A stretch of 64,000 nt of DNA from positions 128,329,679 through 128,393,678 of the forward strand of contig CM045762.1 of NCBI GenBank assembly GCA_025200525.1. The letters are read 5' to 3'. The notes under the pieces were generated by a model that searched no databases, was not told where the DNA came from, and saw nothing but the letters and a program-made list of their open reading frames with translations. Numbering within the stretch: the first letter of the stretch is position 1; every line of letters begins with the position of its first letter. A program made the position numbers and the translations under genes. Positions 54,330 through 64,000 of this stretch are shown here, one piece after another. This stretch comes from Camellia lanceoleosa (taxonomy: Eukaryota; Streptophyta; Magnoliopsida; Ericales; Theaceae).

Positions 54330-54670
54330 ACAATGCAATGCATGCAACATGGAGATGTTATGCAATGCAACATAAGCATGCCAAATGTAATGTAACAAAC
54401 ATGCAAAATGCAATGCAACCTAGACATGCAAACATGCAATGTACTAAGCATGCAAAATGCAAACATGTAATGTAACAAGCATGCAACAACAATGCCAATA
54501 ACAAGCATGTGACAACATGCAATCTAATAAGTATGCAACAATATGCAAGATGGATAAGCATGCAACAAGATGCAAAGATGGACTAGCATGCAACAAGATG
54601 CAAACTAGCAAGCATGCAACAGCATGCAACAACATGCAATGTGACGAGCATGCAACAACATGCAAAGATG
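54330..54670. repeat. ATGCAA / GCATGCAACA minisatellite
   Basis: About 340 bp of variants of CATGCAACA, CATGCAATG and GATGCAAAGATGGA, with many GCATGC cores. The same phrases continue more thinly to about 55570. CATGCA is the RY core bound by plant B3 factors; relevance is inferred. Long Cys/His-rich ORFs on the minus strand come from this repeat. Confidence 0.85.
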
Positions 54671-56399
54671 GACTTAAACCAAAATGGGCAGACCTTAGCC
54701 ATGCCCAAATCAGTGGCCAAAATGATGAAACAATGGTATGAAATGCACATACAAACATGCACACACTTTGGTTCGCAAACAAGGTATGAAGACAACTACT
54801 CTCAAGCATGAGCAATGAATGAAAAGCATGGATGTATGACAATACTATAGGCCCTGAAATCATGCATGGAATGGTGCCAAACCACTCACACAAGACAAGC
54901 AAAGCATGCAAGAAAGCTTAAAGCCCAAGGCTAGCAAAGAGACTTAAACCATGGCCATGCAAAGCAAGCCCCAAAGGGGCAAGGGCAGCCAAAATAGTCC
55001 CAAGGCAGGTCAATACAAAACCAAAAACATGCTCGAAACCTAGCCAACAGAAGCTAGAACAAAAGACCAAAAACAAGAAGCATGCAAGGCTACCAAGGGG
55101 TGTTACACTACACCTATTAAAACCAAACATGGCATGACTTAACCAATAAAAATCAGAGTTATGGCATGTCAAAATAAGCCCAAAAACCTATTGACATGGC
55201 ATCCTAAAGGCCTAAGCATAGAGGCATGCACAATGGTCCACTCTTAAGGCATAAAACACCAACTCTTCAAAGCATTGAAAGGATGACAAATGCAAGTGTA
55301 TGGCTACACTACATGGATTGAAATCACATATGAAATGATGCCAAATCATGAAAATGGTCTAAGCAATGCATGCTAATGACTTGGACACTCAAAGCTAACA
55401 AGCTAGATTGAATCATGGCTATACAAAACAGTGCATGCATGAATAAAACAACATGAAACAGAGCTCAAGTATAGTAAAACATGACTAAAAATGATGATCC
55501 AAATGCAAGATGCATGTTAAGGCAATAGAGAAGATTACACTACGAGTGCATGGTGCATGCAAGAGGTCATCAAACAAACTTTAGATAGAGGTATAACATG
55601 GCAAAATAACACCAAATACTTGCTGAAATGGGGCCAAAACATGCTAAGCAAACATGCTACTATTATGAGCCATTTATACTAGCATACAAGACACAAGGAG
55701 AGGGGGGTGTCCCTCTCCTATTCAAGACTCCAAAACCACTTCTCCACCACTGAAAACCCTCTAGATTTCAGTGGTGAGAAGGTCAAAACAAGATGGTTCC
55801 AAAGCTCAAAAGGAAAGGCACAAAACAAGGCCAAACAAGGCCTAAGAGGGGGTAGACAACCCCTAACACAAAAGTGACCTTAAACAAACATCACAAGCAT
55901 AAAAAATCAGAACTTTTTGTAATTTAGAGTTAAGCTTAAAACAATATGCAAGTAGGTCTAAAAGCTTAAGTCAAAATAGGGGATTAAAAACTAGTTTCTC
56001 ACCCTTGAAGAACACCTTCAAGAACACAACTCCAGCACCTTTTCTGAGCTTAAATCAATCCAAGAACTCTGAAACCACCTCCTAAGGACCTCAGCAACCA
56101 AAGGATGGTGTTCTAGTAGGTGTTTGTGTGCAATAGTGTGAAGGATTTACACTTTTGGGCACACACAAAGGTAAATCAAGAGAGAGAGGTAAAATATAGA
56201 GAGATATAGAACTTGTATCCCAAATTTCCAGAACCTCTGGCAAGGGAGGGGAGGCTCCCTTCTTATAGAATTTCAATTCTCAAGCTTGTTCAACAAGCTT
56301 GAGTCTTGAATGCAATCCCTCCATACACGTGTATGAAGGATGAGAATTGTGCCCACCAGCTGTCACAGCTGGCACAAAATATCTGCAAAAAGCAGATGG

Positions 56400-56545
56400 A
56401 AAGGTCTCGGCTAAAAAATATGGCTGATTGACCAACAAGAGTGCCGATCGACCAAAAAGAGTGCCGATCAGCCAACACTTATGGCCGATAGCAAGAAAAC
56501 ATGGCCGATGGCTCAATGCCTTAGCCGATGGGTTGAGGGGATGGC
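56400..56545 (-). promoter_or_regulatory. GCCGATCGRCC motif array, 5' half of LTR copy 2
   Basis: GTGCCGATCGACC (56440), GTGCCGATCAGCC (56461), TGGCCGATAGC (56483), TGGCCGATGGC (56503), TAGCCGATGGG (56522), and worn copies at 56404 and 56415. On the minus strand it lies upstream of a TATA-like CTATATCTCTCTATATTT (about 56193-56212). Confidence 0.55.
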
Positions 56546-56790
56546 CAACAAGCCACCCTCTTCCCTCAGAAGCAAAACAACAAGTCCTTGGTCCACAACC
56601 AAGCACAGAACAGACAAGTTGAGAGATCTTGAGGCAAGGCGCGCGGCCGAGACCTCCGGGAACTCAAAACGAACATGAGCATGGATGATCATCGAGTGTT
56701 CAAACGATGACGTCCAAGTCTTGAGGACGGTTAAAAATGGGGTGTCTACAAATATATTTGCATTAAATAATTTTGAAGGTTAATAATATG

Positions 56791-57058
56791 GGGTACTTAT
56801 GTGTAGGTCCTAATAAGTGGACTTATTGTCTAATAGGTCCTATGAAAAAATTTGTCATAAAAAAGTCACTAATTGTAAGTTTTAGCGACAATTTATAAAA
56901 ATCATGACAAAAAAAGTCACTAATTGTCAATTTTTAGCGACATATATAAAAAATTGTCACAAAAAAAATATTTTTAACGATAATTTTACCAAGACTTATT
57001 TTCAAGAGGACTTGATAGGAATTAAGTCCAACTATTAGGACCTATTGGTAGTTTACCC
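56791..57058. mobile_element. Small TIR element (MITE), superfamily unclear
   Basis: 268 bp with inverted ends: GGGTACTTATGTGTAGGTCC (56791) and GGACCTATTGGTAGTTTACCC (57038-57058), then a better-paired AGGTCCTAATAAGTGGACTT against AAGTCCAACTATTAGGACCT. Flanks show TATG at 56787-56790 and 57059-57062, a possible 4 bp duplication. The interior repeats AGTCACTAATTGT and TTTTTAGCGACA. It sits between the Tat/Ogre-like LTR and the F LTR. No coding capacity. Confidence 0.6.
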
Positions 57059-57345
57059 TATGTCTATCATTGGTGTAACGCCCACAAATTATTATAATAA
57101 ATCCAATTCAATGTTGATAGAAATAATATGCTTTCATTTATCAAAGTTCGTATTACAAAAGATAACACATGCAATATACATTTATTAATGTTCATCCTGA
57201 ATCTATAGCATGTACTACCAATTAATAATCAACAAAAGTAAATGCCCTATGAGCTTACACATTTTCAAGACATTGCTTGGTTACAACAAAAGAATGTCAT
57301 AAACTCTGTACATAGAAAGTCGTTGGCTTGAATAAACATTAAGTA

Positions 57346-59592
57346 TATAAGGCCCCGAAATAATTCGACATAATTCTAAAACATCAACTCATATCCACTA
57401 AATTGTAATAGAAATACTCCAACCACTACACCATTAATTAACAAGATTTATACAAAAGTTCCACATGCGAATTATACATTCAATGATACAAAAATACATG
57501 AATCTATAGCATGTAGAGCCTCATGTTCAAAAAAAATAAAAACAATAAAAACAATAATAAAATGCCCTCATGGGCTTACAATTTCCAAGGCTTAAGCCCG
57601 GTTACACAAAAATGGCCTCTCGGACCCATACATGAATAACCCTTGGCTAGCAATTAAATCATACAAAACAGAGCAATCACTTTTCACAACATATCCACGC
57701 CCTCAACTTGGCGGGATCACCACGTCTTTTCCTGCACCAAAATCCCATAGGGGTGAGCATAAAGCCCAGTAGAGAATCCTTACAAAGTATATACAGTTAT
57801 GCAATTTTCCCAACATTTAATGCAAATGCAAATGCCATGCAATGCCATTTCAAAGATAACTTCATTTCATGCTCTTCTTGAAAACCACCATGCTTTCAAT
57901 AACCATTTGCAATCTCATCAATTTTAAAAATTCCAATTTTAATCAATAGGGGTGGTAAATACGACTCAGGTAATCCCTAGGTTGGTGTCTGCAACTAGGC
58001 TCAACAAGAACTACCAATAACCCCACTTTACTGATTGCTAACCGGAAGGGAAGTGGTACCTCCCCCGTGCGTGTTTTCGGTCTTTCACCCCGAACACTCA
58101 GGCGAACTTATCAATTCATCTGTACCTCCTAACCGGACTTATCAACGTATTTACCCCATACACATTTCCATGATTTCATTCACAATATCACATTCTAAAT
58201 GAAAAATTCCAATTCTCAATACAATGTTCACAACATGCAAGGTTTTAGAAAAGCTAATGCAACAATTATCTATATTATGCCATATTTCTCCACTTTCAAC
58301 ATAATTTCAACAAGCATTATATGATGATCAAAAAGTTTCTTTTCTCCTTTCAATGCCCTTCCACAAATAGCCAAAAACTTACTACCATTTATCAATAACA
58401 TAATAACATGTCCCCAATTCATGCACTTCCATCGTTTTCATAATTTCAAGGTTATAGTAAAGCTTTGGATATGCAATCTCCAATCTCAACAATTCTCATG
58501 TGTGGAGAAATTTATGATCAATATATATATATATACGTATACACATTTGTAATAAAACAAGAAAAAAAGAAACTCTCCACTTCCTTTACTTATCATGACA
58601 CGCAACAATGAATTCATGCATATATACATATATATACACATATACCACCCAAAACCCTCATATTCTTTTATTCAAGAAAATCCCAAAATTTCTAGGTTTT
58701 CTTCTTTACAAAACACACACACACTCCCAACATTTGAAAGAGATACAATGAGGGCACCATTTCCTTGCCCAAGATGTTTTCAACCCTCAAGGCATTTTCT
58801 TAGAAAGATTTAAGATTTTAAAATCCCCTTTTTGAAATAACCCTACACTCATGAGCCCAAAATCAAACCCACACATTATACCCAAAACCCTCATCAATCC
58901 CTTGCAAAACATATATATAACTCAAGAAGTCCCTACCTCAAGGTTGATGAAGAGATTGAAGAAGCCCTAGGATTTGATGGTGTTGAAAAGAGATCTCCAC
59001 CACACACAATGTGGTTCTCAAGAGGCTCTACAATGTTGATAAAGAAGCTATGGACCAATTTCTAATGGATGGTGGAGGATCAAGGATTTGTTGTTTTGAG
59101 GTAGAAATATAGAGAGAGGGCAGAGCAATGTATTTTTAGAGAGAGAGAGACAAGAAAAATGACATACACAACCCAAAAAGAGAAGAAAAACAAACGTTTC
59201 TTCGGACTCAGGCCGACCGCACATGCGGAGCGTGCCTCTCGCACGTGCGGCCCTGACCTCCGCATGCGTGGCTTCTTTTAAACCCCCCCCTCCGCACCTG
59301 CAGTTTAAGCAGTATGCCATCCTCAAAAAATCACCCCTCCCCATACGTGCAGCCCCACTCCGCATGTGCAACCCAAGGCCCTGCACGTGCGGCCTTGGCC
59401 CAGCAACCCATAATTTTTCTGGTTCACTCCCAGGCACTCTGGACTCAGCAGTGCACCTTCCGAAACAAGTGAAATTCAACATGGAACAAAAGCAAGAACA
59501 AGGACTTTATTTTGAGAACAACTTTTGGACATTTCAAACCCAATAAGAACAAAAGGAGAACGGAGTGAAAAAAAATACGCGCGGTCGTCATA
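57346..59592 (-). mobile_element. Solo LTR nested in the F LTR, GCACGTGC family
   Basis: 2,247 bp, minus orientation, starting TATGACGACCGCGCG (59592) and ending CGGGGCCTTATA (57346). Flanks AAGTA (57341-57345) and AAGTA (59593-59597) are a perfect 5 bp duplication. Once removed, the F LTR is continuous with its relatives. Landmarks: AATGCCCTCATGGGCTTACA (57560), GGGGTGAGCATAAAGCCCAG (57753), GGTAAATACGACTCAGGTAA (57955) and an array of GCACGTGC-type palindromes at 59212-59394. It must be younger than the F insertion. Confidence 0.88.
59212..59394 (-). promoter_or_regulatory. CGCACGTGCGG palindrome array (G-box-like core)
   Basis: About nine copies or variants: CCGCACATGCGG (59218), TCGCACGTGCGG (59239), CCGCATGCGTGG (59258), CCGCACCTGCAG (59292), CCATACGTGCAG (59341), CCGCATGTGCAA (59359), CTGCACGTGCGG (59381). 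The best copies contain CACGTG, the G-box bound by bHLH and bZIP factors. It occupies the place of the CGCTCGAGCG array of the host F LTR. Confidence 0.65.
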
Positions 59593-60781
59593 AAGTACAA
59601 ACAACAAAATAGAGCATCCAACCCCTAGGTCCTCCCAAGCTACGTCCTTGGAGGAAGCAAGCCACCGGTACCTGAAAATGGTTTCCCAAAGTAAGGTGAG
59701 CCAAAGCCTAGTAAAAACAATCTGACATAATATATGAGAATTAATGAGTTATAAGTATGATGCAAATTTTCATTATCCTACAACAAAATCTTTATAACTT
59801 TCTCCAAAACCGTGGTATGCCAAACTTACATTTCATTCCATTCATTTTAATCTAATATATATCCACTGCATTTCTCAACAGAGGATACACCTTACAGGTA
59901 TCTAACAAATTGAAATCATCACGCAATACATTTACTTCTATTTGCCATTTTACGAAAATTTTGTCTGCAGGAATCGACACCCATGTATACAAATGGTTTT
60001 GGGACTTTCACCCTGGACACACAGGCCAACTTAGTTCAATGGAGTCCATCCCCTTTCTTATCCTCAAAACATGGAGTGCATCCCCTTTCTCCTCCCAAAT
60101 ATCATACATATACAATGTATATCATTCATAATCATATTCAATGATAATGGTTAAAGGATTAGTTTCAATTCGCCTAATCCACATACAATATCTACAACAA
60201 TCATGACTATCCTCCATCGACAGCCCAAAACAGTTATCTCTGCACAGATATACAATCTTTATAACATATAATTCATCAAATTTCCATAGGTGAGTGATTA
60301 AACAAATCCAACAACACCATTCATGTATACATCCTCCCAAATTCACATTCCCCATATCCATTCTATTATTTGTACAAAATAATTATCCAAGACATTTAAG
60401 GCAAAACTGCTCATTTTCCAAATATCAACCCAAAGGCCAAAATCAACTTTTTGGACACATGATAACCTCATATCCAAACCCCATAATCATTTATATAACA
60501 CCCACATAGAAAACTCTATTTTCAAACTTGAACCCAAACCTTAGGTTTTCTTAAAACATCCCCAAATCCCACCATTTTCACACAACGACCTATAACCAAG
60601 TTAAAACCCATATTAAGGTGTAAAGAGTCCCTACCTCAAGTTTAGAAGACCAATGGAGCAAGCACGAAACTCCAACGACGTCGAAACCAAATTTCAATCG
60701 AATCAAAGTGAAGCTCCTAAAATGCTCTACCCTTTTTCCAAAGGCACTAGGGAGGAGTGATCAACGAATCTAAGAGAAAAT

Positions 60782-60783
<2 letters not shown>

Positions 60784-60814
<31 letters not shown>
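60784..60814 (+). repeat. (GA)n microsatellite in the F LTR
   Basis: About 15 GA units, equal in position to the CT tracts of homologous LTRs (193-249 on the opposite orientation). Confidence 0.9.
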
Positions 60815-60817
<3 letters not shown>

Positions 60818-60898
60818 TCTCACTTTAGTGTTTTTGGAAGAAAATATCTGAAAAAGTGATGTAAAAAGTTATTTTCGCGATCTGATATGCACACAGTC

Positions 60899-61160
60899 CG
60901 CTCGAGCGGAAGAGTTGACGCTCGAGCGTCAGACACAAAAATTTGTTCCGCTCGAGCGTAGAATACATGCCTCTAGAACTTTTGCAGACAACAGACAAAC
61001 CGCTCGAGCGCAAGAAAGACCGCTCGAGAGCCCACCCGCTCGAGCGTAGGAAACGCCGCTCGAGCATGAAAAAAAAAATCCCTGTAGTACTTTTGTAGAC
61101 GTGCAAAGTACTGAGAGTTTGCAAACCCCACTCGAGCGCAAAAAGGGCCGCTCGAGCGGA
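60899..61160 (-). promoter_or_regulatory. CGCTCGAGCG array of the F LTR
   Basis: About nine copies, mostly perfect CGCTCGAGCG cores: at about 60899, 60918, 60948, 61001, 61020 (worn), 61038, 61054, 61132 and 61150. Spacers share ACTTTTGCAGAC and GCAAAGTACTGAGAGTTTGC with the fragments at 34238 and 38093. Confidence 0.72.
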
Positions 61161-61346
61161 GGACCAAAATTTTAGGCAATACAAGGTTTGAAAACTAAGC
61201 AACCAACCTGTTCCAAACAAACTCAAAATGCCCAAATAACCAAATTTAAGGAGGAATAAAGAGAAAAAGGCAATGAGCAACACTCAAAAACCATAAACCC
61301 GAGTCCGGACTACCACAAGCGTCTGGTCAAAATCAGGATTGCTATA

Positions 61347-61362
61347 ACCTTCCCCCCTTAAA
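61347..61362 (-). other. Polypurine tract of element F
   Basis: On the minus strand it reads CTTTAAGGGGGGAAGGT directly before TATAGC, preceded by GGGGACGAAATT. Same layout as element B. Confidence 0.8.
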
Positions 61363-61761
61363 GAATTTCGTCCCCGAAATTTCAAATCAAGCTCAAAATC
61401 GTTATTAAACCATTCACAACAATATTAGTATAAGCAATTCCACATCATGACCCACTCATCGGTCATCCATTCTTGCCAACTCGATACACAAGTTCTAATA
61501 TCAAGCGTACCAATTGCAATTCTCAAAACATTTACAACGTTTAATTCAAACCCAAGTTCTTTTTCCAAACTTTACTCAACATATATACAATGCTCCCAAA
61601 AGTGATACAACACACACAATATTCCATATTCTTAAAACATATACAATGTTTATATTGAATACATGTTTCCAAACTCCCATAACATATACAATGTTCTCAT
61701 AATTTAAAACATATACAATGTTATTACATTTCATTAACATAATCAAAATCTCAATACATAC
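61363..61761 (-). other. 3' untranslated region of element F
   Basis: AT-rich non-coding sequence with a repeated phrase AACATATACAATGTT (at about 61573, 61636, 61682 and 61708). No ORF. Confidence 0.7.
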
Positions 61762-63240
61762 TCAGGCATCCATAAACAAGTTTGGATATTTCTCTTGAAA
61801 TTCCAATTCACGCTTTCAAGTCGCTTCTTCAACCCCGTGATGTTTCCACAATACCTTTACTATGGGAATTGTCTTGCCTCGCAAGACTTGATCCTGGGTA
61901 TCCAAGACTCTCACCGGTCTCTTCTCATACGAGGCATCCTCGTCTATCTCTAAGTCAGTCCAATCCAATACATGTGATGGATCCGGCTCATATTTCCGAA
62001 GCATGCTAATATGAAACACATCATCAACTCTAGAAAGTTATGGCGGAAATGCCAAATGATAAGCAACCTCTTTGACCCGCTCAAGGATCTCAAAAGGCCC
62101 AATGAATTGAGGGGACAACTTTCCACTCTTTCCAAACCTCATCAAACCCCTCTTAGGTGATATTTTCAAGAGCACATGATCCCCCACCTCAAAAGACAAG
62201 GGTCCCCTTCTTCAGTTGGCGTAACTTTTCTGATGACTCTGGGCCGTAATCAACCTCTTACGGATAAGCGCAACCTTCTTTGTCGTTTCCCGGACCAACT
62301 CCAGGCCCAACATAGGTGCATCACTCAGCTCGGCCTAACACATAGGGGACCTACATGGTCAGCCATACAAGGCCTCGAATGGTGCCATACCAATGCTCGA
62401 CTGAAAGCTATTGTTATAGGCAAACTCTACCAAGGGCAAGTGTCTCTCCCATGAACCCTTAAAATCGAGGACACAACTCTGAAGCATATCCTCCAAAATT
62501 TGAATGGTACGCTCTGATTGCTTGTCAGTTTGAGGATGATATGCTATGCTAAAAGTCAGTCTAGTGCCCAAGGCACTCTGCAAACTCTGCCATACCGGGC
62601 CATAACACGCGAATCTCTATCCGATACAATTGTTACTGGGACCTCGTGTAACCTCACTATGTCCCAAATATACAAGTCAGGAAGGAAATCTACTGAGTCA
62701 CTCACACGCATAGGTATAAAGTACGCCGACTTGGTCAACTGCTCAACTACCACCCAAATGGCATCATTGCCTCGTTAAGTTCGAAGAAGACCCACAACGA
62801 AATCCATCGTAACATGCTCCCATTTTCACTCAGCTATAGGCAAGGGTTACAACAAACTTGCTGGCCTCTGATGTTCGGCCTTCACTTGTTGACAAGTACG
62901 GAACCTCGATACAAACACCGCCACATCCTTCTTTATACCCCTCCACCAAAACTGGCGACTGGGGTTATGATACATCTTTGTGCCTCTTGAAGTACTTCTT
63001 TTCGGCAAGACTCTGGCACGAACAAACGGTCACGGTATCTCACACTCTGGTCGGGATACATATTCAAGCCTTTCTCTACCTTCCCATTGGAGATCTTCTC
63101 TCAGAGAGATTTTGTCTCAAGGTCACCCTTCTGTGCTTCTAACACTTGGTTCACAAGTGTAGATTGTGCAACCACTGAAAACAAGGCTGCAAACTCAATA
63201 GACTCGCCCAGATGCAAGTCAAACTCACCAAGAGTACCCA
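61762..63240 (-). pseudogene. Integrase and chromodomain of element F, broken
   Basis: Minus strand. The chromodomain text IPIVKVLWKHHGVEEAT is followed by TGA where B has Trp, so the last residues (ELEFQEKYPNLF) are beyond a stop. 61816-62019 also holds FHISMLRKYEPDPSHVLDW. The GPF module lies near 62100. 62359-62583 has AYHPQTDKQSERTIQILEDM, with Lys for the usual Gly beside the catalytic Glu. 62556-62753 has VTIVSDRDSRV (second Asp). The first Asp is at about 62805 (TMDFVVG), preceded by another TGG-to-TGA change (AE*KWEHV, about 62826). The zinc-finger CC (CRTCQQVKAE) is near 62885. Further frameshifts lie between. Confidence 0.85.
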
Positions 63241-64000
63241 ACATCTCCTATTCTCGAATTGCGATATGAGCCACACTGCTAATTGACTTCCTACTCAAAG
63301 CGTCGGCCACAACATTGGCCATTCCCGAAAGATAATGCAACTCAAAATCATAGTCCTCTATGAACTCCATCCGCCTCCTCTGTCTCAAATTCGAGTCTTT
63401 CTGTGTAAATAGATACTTCAGACTCTTGTGATCGGAAAACACCTCAAACTTTTTACCATAAAGGTAATGCCTTCAAATCTTTAAGGAAAAGATCACTGCT
63501 GCTAACTCTAAGTCGTGAATAGGGTAATTCCTCTCATGTGTTTTCAATTACCGTGAGCCATAGGCCACAACCTTTCCCTCGTGCATTAAAACACAACCCA
63601 AACCTTCCCGTGAGGCATCACAATATACCGAATAGCCCAAACCCCTCTCTGGAATAATCAAAACTGGAGCAGTGGTCAGCCTAACTTTAAGTTCTTGGAA
63701 TGATTTCTCTCAGGTCTCACTCCACATGAAATTGATCCCTTTCCTGGTCAGCTTAGTCAATGGCGAGGCTAGTCTAGAGAAATCTTTCACAAATTGGCAA
63801 TAATACTCGGCCAACCCCAAGAAACTACGGATCTCGAAAGCATTCTTAGGTTGTTCCCAGTCTTGAACTGCCTCTATCTTGGATGAGTCCACAGTCACCC
63901 CTTTCCTGGATACCACATGTCTTAAGAACTTAACCTCTTTAAGCCAAAACTCACATTTTCCAAACTTAGCATACAGCTTGTGGGCTCTAAGTAACTTAAG
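63241..64000 (-). pseudogene. RNase H and reverse transcriptase C-terminus of element F, partial
   Basis: Minus strand, continuing past the window edge. 63248-63442 reads [20 protein letters not shown] and [16 protein letters not shown] (RNase H end). [16 protein letters not shown] text lies near 63560, followed by an in-frame stop. 63710-63916 reads [40 protein letters not shown] and [12 protein letters not shown], the connection region. The last bases encode [19 protein letters not shown]. The palm with its aspartates is outside the window. Confidence 0.87.

Larger units (their letters stand above)
52431..56751 (-). mobile_element. Tat/Ogre-like LTR with leader, minus orientation (copy 2)
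   Basis: On the minus strand the LTR starts TGTAGACACCCCAT at 56751 and runs about 4 kb to the primer-binding site at 52690; about 260 bases of leader follow (52431-52679) before unrelated AT-rich DNA. So it is a truncated 5' end of an element without coding sequence. Landmarks: motif array 56400-56545, a T/C-rich TATA region (56195-56215), an ATGCAA-rich minisatellite (54330-54670), a second motif site (53886-53996), the AAGTGGGCTTA triplet (52990-53095) and the leader with CGCGCGAGATTGGCGCGAAA (52487). ORFs such as 54444-54911 are repeat translations. Confidence 0.65.
57074..64000 (-). mobile_element. LTR retrotransposon F (chromovirus), minus strand, runs off the window
   Basis: Its 3' LTR is 57074-57345 plus 59593-61346 (TATAGCAATCC to GGGCGTTACA on the minus strand), interrupted by a solo LTR. 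The polypurine tract is at 61347-61362, and pol then reads leftward-coded from the window end to 61762: reverse transcriptase connection, RNase H, integrase, chromodomain. The protein text is closest to B. Gag, the 5' LTR and the other target duplication lie beyond 64000. The frame is broken by shifts and by several TGG-to-TGA changes. Confidence 0.9.

Noticed and set aside
54444..54911. A 155-codon Cys/His-rich minus-strand frame
   Set aside because: It is produced by the ATGCAA minisatellite; the Cys and His spacing follows repeat length and fits no zinc-finger family.
59223..59546. A 107-codon Pro/Ala/Arg-rich frame
   Set aside because: It is the translation of the GCACGTGC palindrome array and neighbouring LTR sequence.

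Overview
The window looks like repeat-rich, gene-poor nuclear DNA of a flowering plant, probably a eudicot. It is AT-rich intergenic sequence packed with nested LTR retrotransposons, DNA transposons and microsatellites. The only host protein-coding homology I recognise is a broken, intron-bearing fragment of zeaxanthin epoxidase at about 11.5-12.2 kb. I see no intact host gene, no rRNA or tRNA gene and no CRISPR array. The species cannot be told from the sequence.

Layout. 1-875: a cut LTR. 1413-10276: chromovirus A (Ty3/gypsy with a chromodomain, + strand), bounded by GTGTA duplications, all ORFs broken. 11528-12230: the epoxidase pseudogene. 13529-14570: a hAT-type element. 15390-17942: a CACTA-type element holding a nested Tourist-like MITE and a 1 kb GA tract. 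About 18467-19370: an LTR remnant, probably copia type. 20119-20311 and 20476-20726: two Tourist-like MITEs. 20913-30277: chromovirus B (+), with an open integrase-chromodomain frame but unmatched flanks. 30278-34237: Tat/Ogre-like LTR pieces joined head to head. 34238-34737: an LTR fragment. 36387-38625: a solo LTR (TSD TTTGC). 39227-49014: chromovirus C (+, TSD GTAAA), inserted into an older minus-strand LTR (38943-39226 and 49015-50690). 52431-56751: a Tat/Ogre-like LTR and leader (-). 56791-57058: a small TIR element. 57074-64000: chromovirus F (-), running off the window; its 3' LTR is split by a younger solo LTR (57346-59592, TSD AAGTA).

How the parts relate. A, B, C and F encode the standard chromovirus set: Gag with zinc knuckles, aspartic protease, reverse transcriptase, RNase H, DD35E integrase and a C-terminal chromodomain. 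All are damaged by frameshifts or stops, so most could move only with proteins supplied by other copies. The LTRs of A, B, F, the solo LTR at 36387 and the nested LTR at 57346 share a common skeleton: ends near TATAGC/GTTACA, a block like CTGGGCTGTGGCTCACCC, a GATAGGGGATG repeat and a short AAGCCC/GGGC hairpin.

Main unusual signal. At the same place in these LTRs, just upstream of a TATA-like box, sits an array of short, CpG-rich, mostly self-complementary motifs, and the motif changes from family to family while the rest of the LTR stays alignable: CGCTCGAGCG (B, F, solo LTR, fragments), TCGCCGAGCGA (A) and GCACGTGC (nested LTR). The two Tat/Ogre-like LTRs show the same switching (GGTCGGCCGACC versus GCCGATCGGC), each using its own motif at two separate sites. 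Element C carries a GCCGAGGT array, and an apparently unrelated LTR at 18.6 kb carries CGCTCGAGCG. I propose these are diversifying promoter or anti-silencing/silencing recognition arrays; this is inference. One caution is that differences between paired LTRs of A and C cluster at these CG-rich motifs, so part of the variation may be consensus error.
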